Made by a program: the position numbers and the translations under genes
The notes under the pieces: generated by a model
Databases searched by the model: none
The model's input: the letters and a program-made list of their open reading frames with translations, nothing else
What the model was told of the DNA's origin: nothing
Assembly: GCF_014489635.1 (NCBI RefSeq)
Contig: NZ_CP060828.1
Location: 9,598,001 to 9,662,000, forward strand
Direction: 5' to 3'
Source: Streptomyces roseirectus
GTDB taxonomy: Bacteria > Actinomycetota > Actinomycetes > Streptomycetales > Streptomycetaceae
DNA: 64,000 nucleotides
Part shown: piece after piece, positions 45,066 to 54,099 of the stretch
Layout: each line of letters starts with the position of its first letter
How positions within the stretch are numbered: position 1 is the first letter of the stretch

Positions 45066-45603
45066 GGTCGGTGATCCCGGCGAAGAAGCCGGCCGGCAGG
45101 CCGAGCGCGTCGGCGAAGACCGACGTGAGCGTGCGCGCGACCCGGCCCGCCTCGGCGAAGTACGCCTCCGTCCGGGCGCGGAACCCCTCGACGTCGGGCC
45201 AGACGTTGATGCCGTAGTCGTCCTCGGACAGGTCGAGGTGGGGGAGCGACCGGGCCTCCGTGCCGACGTTGAACGCCTCGAAGAAGTCGTTCATGCGCCC
45301 GGCGGACTCGACGCCCAGACTCAGGCTCAGCGACTCGCTCCTGGGCGGGCTGTACCCGCGGTTGGCGCCCTCGACGCGGTAGGACTTCTTGACGTCGGCC
45401 GGCAGGGCGAAGAAGCCGTCCACGGCCTCCTTCAGGCCCTCCAGTACGGCGTCCGGGATCCCGTGGCCGAGGACCTGGACGAAGCCGACCGTCGAGCAGG
45501 CGGCGTCCATCAGCCGGCTGACCTGGGCCTTCTCCTCCGGTGTCCCGGCGTGCGTGTAGGGGCTGATGTCGACGACCGGGACCGCGAAAGCGGGGCGGGA
45601 CAT
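45046..45603 (-). pseudogene. 2OG-Fe(II) oxygenase, N-terminal part (split by insertion)
   Basis: The 186-codon N-terminal part of the dioxygenase whose remainder is at 43141-43656. It opens with PVVDISPYTHAG and GFVQVLGHGIPDAV, the N-terminal DIOX pattern, and ends in DHSVDVLR, which continues as MNHYALPDG in the other part. GGAGGAG precedes ATG 45603. In the present arrangement it reads into the element and stops after a few foreign codons, at 45025. It lacks the iron ligands, so it is inactive as it stands. Confidence 0.85.
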
Positions 45604-45687
45604 GGGCTCTCCTCCTCGGGGTGCCGTCACGCGGCCGGCGCGGGCAGGAGTCGGCGGCGGTCCTCGCATTCTCCCAGGCACGCCGAC

Positions 45688-45731
45688 GCCGCGTCATCCG
45701 ACGAGACGCCGGCGCCGCGTCATCCGGCGAG
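45688..45731. repeat. direct repeat of 18 bases
   Basis: GCCGCGTCATCCGACGAG at 45688-45705 and the same with one change (GGCGAG) at 45714-45731, spaced 26 bases start to start, between the TetR stop and the oxygenase start. Probably a small local duplication. Confidence 0.5.
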
Positions 45732-45736
45732 CGCGC

Positions 45737-46429
45737 TCACCCCGCCGCCCGCCCGAGCTTCGCCGCCACCGCGTCCAGCACCCATTCGAGCCCCGTCGAG
45801 AACGTGTCCTCCGCGTCCATGTCGGTGCCGTCGTGGACGGCCTGGGAGAGGGAGGGGAAGCGGCCGGTGGCGAGGAGGCGCGTGACGTGGGGGCCGTGGG
45901 CGCGCTGCCAGGCGTGCTTGGAGAGGCCGGAGGCGCGCTCGGCGCGGAGGTCGGCGATCTCGCGGCGGATCGCGCCGGTGGTGTACGCGCTGACCGTTCC
46001 CACGGCACGCAGCACGGTGTCGATGTCCGTGAGGCCGGTGAGCGCGGAGAGGGTCGACTCGGTGACGGCGAGACCGTTGGGGCCGAGGCCGGGACGGCCG
46101 CCGAGGAGGTCGGCGAGCCATTCGTGGCGCAGGGCGGCGTGCCGGGTGCGGTGGGCGAGCGTGCGCAGCGCCTCGCGCCAGTCGCCGGGCGGCGACTCGG
46201 GCAGGATCTCGCCCTGGACCTCGTCGAGCATGAGGTCGTACAGCTCCTCCTTGGTCGCGATGTACCCGTACAGCCGCATCGGCCCGGCGCCGAGCCGGGC
46301 GGCGACCTTGCGCACGGACACCGCGTCGAGCCCGCCCTCGTCGGCGAGTGCGACGGCGGCGGCGACGATCCGCTCCCGGTCGAGCGGCACGGGGCGGTTC
46401 GGCGGCTCCGGCCGGTCCCAGACAGTCAT
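45737..46429 (-). CDS. TetR-family regulator (TetR_C_1 type)
   Basis: A 230-residue regulator. The helix-turn-helix (RERIVAAAVALADEGG; VRKVAARLGAGPMRLYGYIATKEEL with its key part GAGPMRLYGYIATKEEL) lies at residues 18-64. The C-terminal region, ending LEWVLDAVAAKL, is the drug-binding type seen beside FAD monooxygenases and efflux genes. It is divergent from the TetX-like monooxygenase at 46483, with a palindrome between them, so it likely represses that gene and itself. ATG 46429 is preferred over an upstream GTG. Confidence 0.87.
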   Translation of the reverse strand: MTVWDRPEPPNRPVPLDRERIVAAAVALADEGGLDAVSVRKVAARLGAGPMRLYGYIATKEELYDLMLDEVQGEILPESPPGDWREALRTLAHRTRHAALRHEWLADLLGGRPGLGPNGLAVTESTLSALTGLTDIDTVLRAVGTVSAYTTGAIRREIADLRAERASGLSKHAWQRAHGPHVTRLLATGRFPSLSQAVHDGTDMDAEDTFSTGLEWVLDAVAAKLGRAAG

Positions 46430-46467
46430 GGTCACATCGTACTGTTGCGATACGGCGTAGCGAGAAA

Positions 46468-46478
46468 ATACAGTGTAT
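46468..46478. promoter_or_regulatory. TetR operator candidate
   Basis: ATACA-G-TGTAT is a perfect palindrome 4 bases upstream of the monooxygenase start and within the divergent promoter. A related half, CGATACGGCGTAGCG, lies just before it. Confidence 0.6.
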
Positions 46479-46482
46479 CGAC

Positions 46483-47577
46483 ATGAGACAGCGTATCGCC
46501 GTGGTCGGCGCGGGCCCCGCCGGCCTCACCTTCGCCCGCGTCCTGCACCGCCACGGCCACCCCGTCACCGTCCTCGAACGCGACCCCGCCCCCGACGCCC
46601 GCCCGCAGGGCGGCACCCTGGACCTGCACGAAGGGCTCGGTCAACTCGCCCTGGAGAAAGCGGGCTTGCTCGCCGAGTTCGACGAACTCTCCCGCCCCGA
46701 GGGCCAGTCCATGCGCATCCTGGCCCCCGACGGCACCGTCCTGCGCGACTGGCCCGCCCGCCCCGGCGATCGCGCGAACCCCGAGATCGACCGGGGCCGG
46801 CTGCGCGACCTGCTGCGCGGCCCCCTCGACGTCCGGTGGGGGAGTGCGGTGACGGCGGTGACGCCGGGCACCCCAGGCGGCGTCCGCGTCGACCTCGCCG
46901 ACGGCCGTCAGGAGGTGTACGACCTCGTCGTCGGCGCGGACGGCGCCTGGTCGCGCGTCCGCCCGGCGCTCTCGCCCGCGACGCCGCGCTACACCGGCGT
47001 CACCACGGTCGAGACGTCCCTGGACGACGTCGACGCCCGCCACCCCGGCCTCGCCCGGCTGATCGGCGACGGCTCGCTGGCCGTGTACGGCGTCCACCGC
47101 GCGATCGTCGCCCAGCGCAACAGCGGCGGGCACGTCAAGGTGTACGCCCAGTACCGGGCGCCGCTGGAGAGCCGGCCGGCGTCCGACGCCGACGCCGTAC
47201 GGGCGGGGCTGCTGGACCTGTTCGCCGGCTGGGCCGCCCCCGTCCTCGAACTCCTGCGCCACGGCACCGAGTTCACCCACCGCCCGCTGTACGTCCTGCC
47301 TGTCGGCCACACCTGGACCCACCTCCCCGGCGTGACGCTCCTCGGCGACGCCGCCCACCTGATGCCACCGCTCGGCGCGGGCGCGAACCTCGCCATGCTG
47401 GAGGGCGCGGAACTCGCCGAGACCGTGCTCGGCACCGGTGACCTGCGCACCTTCGAGCAACACATGTGGGCCCGCGCCGAACACTGGGCGAGGATCACCA
47501 CCACCGGCCTGGACCGCCTCACCGGCCCGGACCCCGCCCGGGCGATCGCCCACTTCGACGAGGTACAGCCCGCCTGA
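46483..47577 (+). CDS. TetX-like FAD-dependent monooxygenase
   Basis: A 364-residue flavoprotein: IAVVGAGPAGLTFARVL (FAD loop), EIDRGRLRDLL, VVGADGAWSRVRPAL (DG motif) and TLLGDAAHLMPPLGAGANLAM (GD motif, key part GDAAHLMPPLGAGAN). The GAGANLAMLEGAEL segment is typical of TetX-like enzymes, which oxidise and inactivate tetracycline-type or other aromatic substrates. Its divergent TetR suggests induction by the substrate. Tetracycline resistance itself is not implied without testing. Confidence 0.87.
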   Translation: MRQRIAVVGAGPAGLTFARVLHRHGHPVTVLERDPAPDARPQGGTLDLHEGLGQLALEKAGLLAEFDELSRPEGQSMRILAPDGTVLRDWPARPGDRANPEIDRGRLRDLLRGPLDVRWGSAVTAVTPGTPGGVRVDLADGRQEVYDLVVGADGAWSRVRPALSPATPRYTGVTTVETSLDDVDARHPGLARLIGDGSLAVYGVHRAIVAQRNSGGHVKVYAQYRAPLESRPASDADAVRAGLLDLFAGWAAPVLELLRHGTEFTHRPLYVLPVGHTWTHLPGVTLLGDAAHLMPPLGAGANLAMLEGAELAETVLGTGDLRTFEQHMWARAEHWARITTTGLDRLTGPDPARAIAHFDEVQPA

Positions 47578-47601
47578 GCCCCGGAAGGGTGCCGCATATA
47601 C

Positions 47602-47687
47602 ATCCAATGTCTGAAGGGAAAAGCGCAACTACTGCCCGCACTCTAGACAGCGAGACCCGGCTCCTCCTATAAATCCATCCGATGTCT
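47602..47687. promoter_or_regulatory. repeated operator-like motif before the fucosidase gene
   Basis: ATCCAATGTCT (47602-47612) and ATCCGATGTCT (47677-47687) are the same 11-mer with one change, 75 bases apart, both upstream of the chosen fucosidase start. The second overlaps an alternative ATG at 47682, supporting the later start. Probably binding sites of a sugar-responsive regulator encoded elsewhere. Confidence 0.5.
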
Positions 47688-47714
47688 ACCTCGCCGATCA
47701 ACGGAGCTGCCCCC

Positions 47715-49511
47715 ATGTCCTCAGCCCGTCTCAGCAGACGTTCCGTGATGAAGGCCGCCGCGCTGGCCGGGGGAGTGGCGGCCTTCGGGCTGCCGCAGGC
47801 CCTGTGGCCCGCCACGGCCGAGGCGTACCCGGTCCCGGCGAAGATGGAGTGGTGGTACCGGGCCAGGTTCGGGATGTTCATCCACTTCGGCTCCTACTCC
47901 CACCTCGGCCACGGCGAGTGGGCGTTCTACAACGAGAACTGGGCCAAGGCCCCCTACCAGACCCAGGTCAGCGAGCCGTTCGACCCGGCCGACTTCGACG
48001 CCGCCGCCATCGCCGAACTCGCCGCGAACGCCGGCATGAAGTACCTCGTGATCACCGCCAAGCACCACGAGGGCTACGCGATGTGGGACTCGGACGTGGC
48101 GGGCTTCACCGACACCACCGGCACCCGGCAGTACAACCTGCACGACTACAGCGGCCACCGGGCCGACGTCCTCGCGGAGCTGAAGCGCGAGTGCGAGAGC
48201 CGGGGCGTCCGCTTCGGCCTGTACTACTCGATCATGGACTGGAGCCACGGGTCCCAGGTCGCCAACCACACCACCAACTTCTCCACCATGACCCTGGCCG
48301 CCCGCGGCGCCTACATCGCCGACATGAAGGCCCAGTTGCGGGAGCTGCTGGACCGCTACGACCCCGCCGTCCTGTGGTTCGACGGCGACTGGTGCGGCAA
48401 CCCGGCCACCCCCACCCCCGACGACTGGTGGATCGAGCGGGACGGCCAGGACCTGTACGACTGGCTGATCAGCCGCAAGCCCGACCTCGTCGTGAACGAG
48501 CGGGTCAAACGCGACCTCGGCCTCGGCGACTTCATGTGCCCGGAGGAGAAGGTCCCCCCGGCGCCGCTGGAACGCCCCTGGGAGACCTGCGTCACCATGA
48601 ACGGCGCCTGGGGCTACAACCAGGCCCGGGAGAACTCCTACCGATCGGTGCGCGACCTCCTGCGCGAGTACGTCACCGTCGTCTCCCGCGACGGCAACTA
48701 CCTCCTCAACGTCGGCCCCAAGGGCGACGGCACCCTCACCCCGGGCACCGTGAACGTCCTGAACGGCTTCGCCGCCTGGATGCGCACCTACGGCGACAGC
48801 ATCCACGGCACCAGCGGCAGCCCCTTCGCCGCCGAACCCTCCTGGGGCAAGGTCACCAAGAAGGACGGCAAGCTCTTCGCCCACGTCTTCACCTGGCCCG
48901 CCGATGGCGTGCTGCGCATCCCGGCGGTCCACAACACCGTCACCCGCGCCTACCTGCTGAACAACCCCGCCGTCTCCCTCGCGTACACCGCCGGCGCCGG
49001 CACCATCGACGTCACCGTCCCGGCCGGCGCGCCCCACCCGGACGTCTCCGTCGTCTGTGTCGAGGTCACCGGCATGCCCGCCGTCCTCGCCGACGGCGTC
49101 TACCGGCTGGTGTGCGCCAACAGCGGCAAGGCCCTCGACAACGGCGACGTCACCACCGACGGCGGTCCGGTGGTCCAGTGGACCCCCAACGGCGGCACAC
49201 CCCAGCAGTGGCGGCTCACCCACGCCGGGCACGGCTACTACACGCTGGTCAGCGCCCGCAGCGGCAAGGCCCTCGACAACGGCGGCGTCACCACCGAGGG
49301 CGCCAAGGCCGTCCAGCGCACGCCCGGCACCGGGGCCTCGCAGCAGTGGGCGGTCTCCGCGCTCGGCGGGGGCCGCTACAAGCTCGTCAACCGCCACAGC
49401 GGCAAGGCGCTGGACAACGGCAACGTCAGGACCGAGGGGAGCGCGGTCGTCCAGTGGACCTCCAACTCCGGTACCCCGCAGCAGTGGGGGGTGACCAGGA
49501 CCGGGAACTGA
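47715..49511 (+). CDS. secreted alpha-L-fucosidase (GH29) with ricin-like domain
   Basis: A 598-residue exported glycosidase. Residues 1-37 are a Tat signal (SRRSVMKAAALAGG then ATAEA). The GH29 barrel follows (WWYRARFGMFIHFGSYS; YLVITAKHHEGYAMWDS; nucleophile region AVLWFDGDW). The last 140 residues are three repeats of about 47 residues sharing NSGKALDNG and ending QQW, a ricin-B-like carbohydrate-binding trefoil. It removes L-fucose from glycans outside the cell. ATG 47715 has ACGGAG upstream; ATG 47682 lies in an operator-like repeat. Confidence 0.92.
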   Translation: MSSARLSRRSVMKAAALAGGVAAFGLPQALWPATAEAYPVPAKMEWWYRARFGMFIHFGSYSHLGHGEWAFYNENWAKAPYQTQVSEPFDPADFDAAAIAELAANAGMKYLVITAKHHEGYAMWDSDVAGFTDTTGTRQYNLHDYSGHRADVLAELKRECESRGVRFGLYYSIMDWSHGSQVANHTTNFSTMTLAARGAYIADMKAQLRELLDRYDPAVLWFDGDWCGNPATPTPDDWWIERDGQDLYDWLISRKPDLVVNERVKRDLGLGDFMCPEEKVPPAPLERPWETCVTMNGAWGYNQARENSYRSVRDLLREYVTVVSRDGNYLLNVGPKGDGTLTPGTVNVLNGFAAWMRTYGDSIHGTSGSPFAAEPSWGKVTKKDGKLFAHVFTWPADGVLRIPAVHNTVTRAYLLNNPAVSLAYTAGAGTIDVTVPAGAPHPDVSVVCVEVTGMPAVLADGVYRLVCANSGKALDNGDVTTDGGPVVQWTPNGGTPQQWRLTHAGHGYYTLVSARSGKALDNGGVTTEGAKAVQRTPGTGASQQWAVSALGGGRYKLVNRHSGKALDNGNVRTEGSAVVQWTSNSGTPQQWGVTRTGN

Positions 49512-49525
49512 GGGTTCGCGTGCAC

Positions 49526-49556
49526 GGGCCGGCCGGCGGTACAGCCGCGCCGGCCC
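49526..49556. terminator. terminator between fucosidase and TetR genes
   Basis: GGGCCGGC (49526-49533) pairs with GCCGGCCC (49549-49556) around a partly self-pairing loop, followed by TTT. It serves the convergent genes on both sides. Confidence 0.7.
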
Positions 49557-49566
49557 TTTCGCGCGG

Positions 49567-50136
49567 TCAGGCCCAGGCCGTGGCGAGCCGGCGGGCCATC
49601 GCGCGCAGGGCCGGCCGCGCGGGCGCGGGCGCGCCCGTCATCACCGACAGGGCGAGCGGCCCGCACAGTTCGGCGACGGCGAACCGGTCCTCCGGCACCG
49701 CGCCGAGGCGGGAGCGGACGTGGTCCAGCACGACGCGGGCCGGCGCCCCCAGCAGGTCGGCGTCGGCGACGAGACGGCCGACCTCCGGATCGTGCTGGGC
49801 TTCCCCCAGCAGCGCCCGGTAGGCGGCGCCCGCCGGTGAGGCCGTGAGGAAGGCGGCCAGCCCGGCCAGGAAGTCGGTCAACGTGCGGACCGGGTCGGCG
49901 TGGGCGGTGACGGCCAGCTCGCCGCGCGCGTCCTCGGCACAGGCTTCGACCAGGATGTGCGCCTTGGTCGGCCACCACCGGTACACGGTCATCCGCCCCA
50001 CCCCGGCGCGCTCCGCGATGCCCTTCATGGTCATCGCGGAGTAGCCGACCTCCACGAGCAGATCGTCGACGGCGTGCAGGACGGCGACACGGGCGCTCTC
50101 GCTGCGCGGGCGCCCGGGGGCGACGGAACCAGTCAT
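49567..50136 (-). CDS. TetR-family regulator of the molybdenum hydroxylase operon
   Basis: A 189-residue regulator: ARVAVLHAVDDLLVEVG then MKGIAERAGVGRMTVYRWW is the helix-turn-helix (residues 13-60), followed by a TetR_C_11-like or similar domain (FLAGLAAFLTASPAGAAYRALLGEA). ATG 50136 lies at the start of the DNA-binding part. It is divergent from the PaoA-type gene, with an inverted repeat (50171-50199) between them, and is therefore the likely repressor of that operon. Confidence 0.86.
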   Translation of the reverse strand: MTGSVAPGRPRSESARVAVLHAVDDLLVEVGYSAMTMKGIAERAGVGRMTVYRWWPTKAHILVEACAEDARGELAVTAHADPVRTLTDFLAGLAAFLTASPAGAAYRALLGEAQHDPEVGRLVADADLLGAPARVVLDHVRSRLGAVPEDRFAVAELCGPLALSVMTGAPAPARPALRAMARRLATAWA

Positions 50137-50170
50137 GCCGGACAGAGTATCGAGATATTTCGAGGCTTCA

Positions 50171-50199
50171 TGTATCGAATCTGCTAGGGTTTCGATGCA
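50171..50199. promoter_or_regulatory. TetR operator candidate
   Basis: Arms TGTATCGAA (50171-50179) and TTCGATGCA (50191-50199) form an inverted repeat with one mismatch across an 11-base spacer. A further TATCGAGATATTTCGA lies at about 50148, closer to the TetR start. Confidence 0.6.
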
Positions 50200-50279
50200 C
50201 GGAGCCTCGTTATGACTCCGACCCTCCGCACCACGGCACGACCCGGACCACCCGCGATCAGCCGAGGAGACGCAGCAGG

Positions 50280-50903
50280 ATGCCCGACCACGACAAACAC
50301 GACGACACCGACGAAGCACCCATCGCCCGGCACAGCCGCCGGACCGTACTCAAGGCGAGCGGGTTCACCCTGGTCGCCACCGGCGGTGCGCCGATCACCA
50401 CCGCCCAAGACGGCGAACGACCCGCGCCACCCGCACCGACCGCCGACGTGACGCTCGACGTCAACGGCACAACCCATCACCTCACCGTCGAGGCCCGCAT
50501 GACCCTCCTGGAGACCCTGCGCGAACGCCTCGGCCTGACGGGCACGAAGAAGGGCTGCGACCGGGGCGAGTGCGGCGCCTGCACGGTCCTCGTCGACGGC
50601 CGGCGCGTCAAGTCCTGCCTGACCCTCGCGGTCATGGAGGACGGCCGGGAGATCACCACCGTCGAAGGGCTGGCCCGAGGCGAGCAACTGCACCCCGTGC
50701 AGGAGGCGTTCATCCGCCGGGACGCCTTCCAGTGCGGGTTCTGCACCCCCGGACAGATCATGTCCGCCGTCGCCTGCGTCGACGAGGGCCACACGGGCTC
50801 CGACGACGAGATCCGGGAGTGGATGAGCGGCAACCTCTGCCGGTGCGGCTGCTATCCGAACATCGTCGACGCCGTACGGGACGCGGCGAGGGAGCACGCG
50901 TGA
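50280..50903 (+). CDS. Tat-exported 2Fe-2S subunit of a molybdenum hydroxylase (PaoA type)
   Basis: A 207-residue iron-sulfur subunit. Residues 18-45 form a Tat signal (HSRRTVLKASGFTLVATGG), so the whole complex probably crosses the membrane folded. CDRGECGACTV plus the following cysteine bind the plant-type 2Fe-2S cluster, and CGFCTPG with CRCGCY bind the second. It passes electrons from the molybdopterin subunit to the FAD subunit. Periplasmic PaoABC of Escherichia coli has the same layout and oxidises aromatic aldehydes. The stop overlaps the next start (TGATG). Confidence 0.9.
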   Translation: MPDHDKHDDTDEAPIARHSRRTVLKASGFTLVATGGAPITTAQDGERPAPPAPTADVTLDVNGTTHHLTVEARMTLLETLRERLGLTGTKKGCDRGECGACTVLVDGRRVKSCLTLAVMEDGREITTVEGLARGEQLHPVQEAFIRRDAFQCGFCTPGQIMSAVACVDEGHTGSDDEIREWMSGNLCRCGCYPNIVDAVRDAAREHA

Positions 50904-51886
50904 TGAAACCGTTCGACTACACACGCACGACACGCGCGTCCGAGGCCGTACGCCTGGTGGCGGCCCGCCCGCAGGGCGCGTTCGTCGCGGGCGGCACCGA
51001 ACTGCTGAACCTCGTCAAGGACCAGGTCGTCGCCCCGGACCTGGTCGTGGACATCAGCCGGCTCCCGCTGTCCGGCGTCGAACTGCGCGACGGCACGTTA
51101 CGCGTGGGGGCGCTGGCCCGGATGCGCGAGGTCGCCGACCACGCGGACGTCCGCACGGCGTTCCCCGTCCTCGCCCAGGCGCTGCTGGCCTCCGCCTCCC
51201 CGCAGATCCGCAACCGGGCCACCATCGGCGGGAACCTCATGCAGCGCACGCGGTGCTGGTACTACCGCGACGCCGGCAGCCCCTGCAACAAGCGCGCACC
51301 CGGCAGCGGATGCCCGGCTCTCACCGGGCAGAACCGCCGGCACGCGATCCACGGCGGCAGCGGCCACTGCATCGCCGTCCACCCCTCCGACCTCGCGGTC
51401 GCACTGACGGCTCTGCGGGCCACCGTGATCGTCCTCGGCCCGCAGGGCACCCGTGCCGTCCCGCTGGAGGACTTCTACCTCCTGCCAGGCACGACCCCGC
51501 ACAAGGAGACGGCACTGCGCCACGGCGAGCTGATCACCGAGGTCACCGTCCCCGCGAGCCGCCCCGCCCGCCACTCCCGCTACCTCAAGCTGCGCGACCG
51601 GGCGACGTTCGAGTTCGCCGTCGTCTCCGTGGCCGCGGCGCTGACCATGGACGACGGCGAGGTGAGCGACGCCCGCCTCGCCTTCGGGGGCATCGCCCCG
51701 CGGCCCTGGCGCTCGGCCGAGGCCGAAGAGGCCCTGCGCGGACGGCCGTTGACCGGCGCCACCATCGAGTCGGCCGCCCGAGCACTGCTCAGCGGCGCGC
51801 GACCCCGCAGGCACAACGCGTTCAAGGCCGAGCTGGTACGCCGTGCCCTGGCCGACGTCCTGACCGGCCTGGGAGGCGGGCGATGA
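50903..51886 (+). CDS. FAD subunit of a molybdenum hydroxylase (PaoB type)
   Basis: A 327-residue FAD-binding subunit. FVAGGTELLNLVK and the ATIGGNLMQRTRC region are the flavin-binding parts. An inserted cysteine-rich segment (CWYYRD, CNKRAPGSGCPAL, HCIAVHPSD) matches the extra 4Fe-4S cluster known in PaoB. Codon 66 (51098-51100) is TTA, so full assembly of this complex may depend on bldA. ATG overlaps the upstream stop and its own stop overlaps the next start. Confidence 0.9.
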   Translation: MKPFDYTRTTRASEAVRLVAARPQGAFVAGGTELLNLVKDQVVAPDLVVDISRLPLSGVELRDGTLRVGALARMREVADHADVRTAFPVLAQALLASASPQIRNRATIGGNLMQRTRCWYYRDAGSPCNKRAPGSGCPALTGQNRRHAIHGGSGHCIAVHPSDLAVALTALRATVIVLGPQGTRAVPLEDFYLLPGTTPHKETALRHGELITEVTVPASRPARHSRYLKLRDRATFEFAVVSVAAALTMDDGEVSDARLAFGGIAPRPWRSAEAEEALRGRPLTGATIESAARALLSGARPRRHNAFKAELVRRALADVLTGLGGGR

Positions 51887-54099
51887 GCCGGATCGTGGGC
51901 AGGCCCGTGCCCCGCGTCGAGGGCCGCGCGAAGGTGACCGGCGCGGCCGAGTACACCGCCGACGTGCACGTCCCCGGCGCCCTGCACGGCGCATGGGTGC
52001 TCAGCACCGTCACCCGGGGACGGATCACCCGCCTGGAGACCCGGCGGGCCGAACGCTCCGCCGGTGTGGCCGCCGTGCTGACCCACCGCACCATGCCACG
52101 CCTGACCGTCCCCGAACCGCACCTGCTGGTCAAGCGCTTCCTCCCGCTCCAGGACACGGAGATCCACCACCAAGGCCAGCCCGTCGCCCTCGTCCTCGCC
52201 GAGACCCCGGAACAGGCCCGGCACGCGGCGACCCTCGTGAACGTCTCCTACAACCACGACATCCGGCCCGTCGACACGGTCTTCGAAGACGCCCTGGACG
52301 ACGCCTGGATCCCCCCACCCGAGGAGGAGCCCGGCGAGGCGCCCGTGCCCAACGAACTCACCCGAGGCGACCCCGAGAGCGCCCTCGCACGCGCCGACCT
52401 GCGCATCGACGTCACCTACACGACGCCCGTCCACCACCACAACCCCATCGAACCGTCCGCGACCACGGCCGTGTGGCGGGGCGGAAAGGTGACGGTGTAC
52501 GACACCACCCAGGGAGTCACCGCCGCCCAGGAGACCATCGCCCAGGCCCTCGGCCTGCCGGTCGGGCACGTCCGCGTGATCTCGCGGTATCTCGGCGGAG
52601 GGTTCGGCTGCAAGACGCCGTGGCCGCACACTGTCCTCACCGCTGCCGCCGCCCGGGAGGCCGGCCGCCCGGTCAAGGTCGTCCTGACCCGCGCCGACTC
52701 CTACAGCCTGCACGGGCACCGCGCCCAGGCCCACCAGCGCCTGCGGCTCGGGGCCCGGCGGGACGGCACGCTCACCGCCATCGACCACGTCACCACCCAG
52801 CAGGTCTCCCGGACCGAGGACGCGTTCCTGCCCAGCGCCAGCGTCCCCACCCGCCGCCTGTACGCCTGCGCCAACGTCTCCCTCGCCCAGCGGGCGGTCC
52901 GGCTCGACCTGCCCACCCCGGCCTGGACGCGCTCGCCCGAGGTCATGCCGGCCCACGGCCTGGAGTGCGCGCTCGACGAACTGGCGTACGCGGCGGGCCT
53001 GGACCCCGTCGAGCTGCGGTTGCGCAACCACACCGCCACCGACCCCGAGACCGGCGAACCGTTCCCGAGCAGACACCTCGAGGAGTGCTACCGGCGCGGC
53101 GCCGCCGCGTTCGGCTGGCGCGAGCGCGACCCGCGCCCCGGCTCGATGCGCGACGGCCGCGTCCGCGTCGGCTGGGGCATGGCGACCGCCGCCCACAGCG
53201 CGGGCGGCATGCCCGGCGCGGCCGCCCGCGTCACTCTCTCCACCGACGGCACGGCACGCGTACGGGTCGCCACCCAGGACATCGGCACCGGCACCTACAC
53301 GGTCATGTCCCAACTGGCCGCGCACACGCTGGGTCTGCCCCTGGACGACGTCGACTTCGTGCTCGGCGACACCGACCTGCCCTACGCGTCGCTGTCCGCC
53401 TCCTCCGCCACCGTCCCGGCCGTCGGCGGCGCCGTCCACCGCACCTGCACGGCGGCCCGGCAGAGGCTGATCGGCCTCGCCACCGCCGACCCGCGCTCCC
53501 CGCTGCACGGCCTGCCCGCCGACGAGATCACCGCCGAGGACGGGACCCTCCACCAGGCGGGCCGGCCCGAGCGGCGCGACAGCGTCCGGGCGGTGCTCAC
53601 CCGCCACGGCCGGCCGCTCGACGTCACCACCGAGGCCCCGGCGGAGACGGGGGAGCAGTACTCCACCGGGGCTGTCTTCGCCGAGGTCCGCGTCGACCCG
53701 CTGCTCGGCCGGGTCCGCGTCACCCGCACGCTCGGCGCCTTCGACCCCGGGCGCGTCCTCAACCGCAGGACGATCCGCAGCCAGGTCGTCGGCGGCTTCG
53801 TCTGGGCGGTCGGTTTCACCCTCACCGAGCACACTTTCCTCGACACCCGGAACGGCCGGTTCGTCAACCGCGACCTCTCCGGCTACCTGCTCCCCGTCAA
53901 CGCCGACATCCCCGACGTCCAGGCCCTCTTCATCGACGAACCGGACCCCACCAGCGAGGCGTTCGGCGCCCGTGGGTTCGGAGAGACACCGATGTGCGGG
54001 ATGACCGCCGCGATCGCCAACGCCGTCCACCACGCCACCGGGCGCCGGATCCGCGACCTGCCCCTCACCCCGGACAAGCTCATCGCGAGCGCGTCATGA
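51883..54099 (+). CDS. molybdopterin subunit of a molybdenum hydroxylase (PaoC/YagR type)
   Basis: A 738-residue catalytic subunit of the xanthine oxidase family. VEGRAKVTGAAEYTADV at the start, YLGGGFGCKTPWPHTV in the middle, and the catalytic glutamate in GARGFGETPMCG near the C-terminus are visible. It hydroxylates aldehydes or heteroaromatic compounds with water-derived oxygen. It has no own signal and should be exported with the Tat subunit. It is coupled by ATGA to both neighbours. Confidence 0.9.
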   Translation: MSRIVGRPVPRVEGRAKVTGAAEYTADVHVPGALHGAWVLSTVTRGRITRLETRRAERSAGVAAVLTHRTMPRLTVPEPHLLVKRFLPLQDTEIHHQGQPVALVLAETPEQARHAATLVNVSYNHDIRPVDTVFEDALDDAWIPPPEEEPGEAPVPNELTRGDPESALARADLRIDVTYTTPVHHHNPIEPSATTAVWRGGKVTVYDTTQGVTAAQETIAQALGLPVGHVRVISRYLGGGFGCKTPWPHTVLTAAAAREAGRPVKVVLTRADSYSLHGHRAQAHQRLRLGARRDGTLTAIDHVTTQQVSRTEDAFLPSASVPTRRLYACANVSLAQRAVRLDLPTPAWTRSPEVMPAHGLECALDELAYAAGLDPVELRLRNHTATDPETGEPFPSRHLEECYRRGAAAFGWRERDPRPGSMRDGRVRVGWGMATAAHSAGGMPGAAARVTLSTDGTARVRVATQDIGTGTYTVMSQLAAHTLGLPLDDVDFVLGDTDLPYASLSASSATVPAVGGAVHRTCTAARQRLIGLATADPRSPLHGLPADEITAEDGTLHQAGRPERRDSVRAVLTRHGRPLDVTTEAPAETGEQYSTGAVFAEVRVDPLLGRVRVTRTLGAFDPGRVLNRRTIRSQVVGGFVWAVGFTLTEHTFLDTRNGRFVNRDLSGYLLPVNADIPDVQALFIDEPDPTSEAFGARGFGETPMCGMTAAIANAVHHATGRRIRDLPLTPDKLIASAS

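Noticed and set aside
45688..45731. The 18-base direct repeat as an attachment site
   Set aside because: The copies are only 26 bases apart and enclose no gene; local slippage explains them better.
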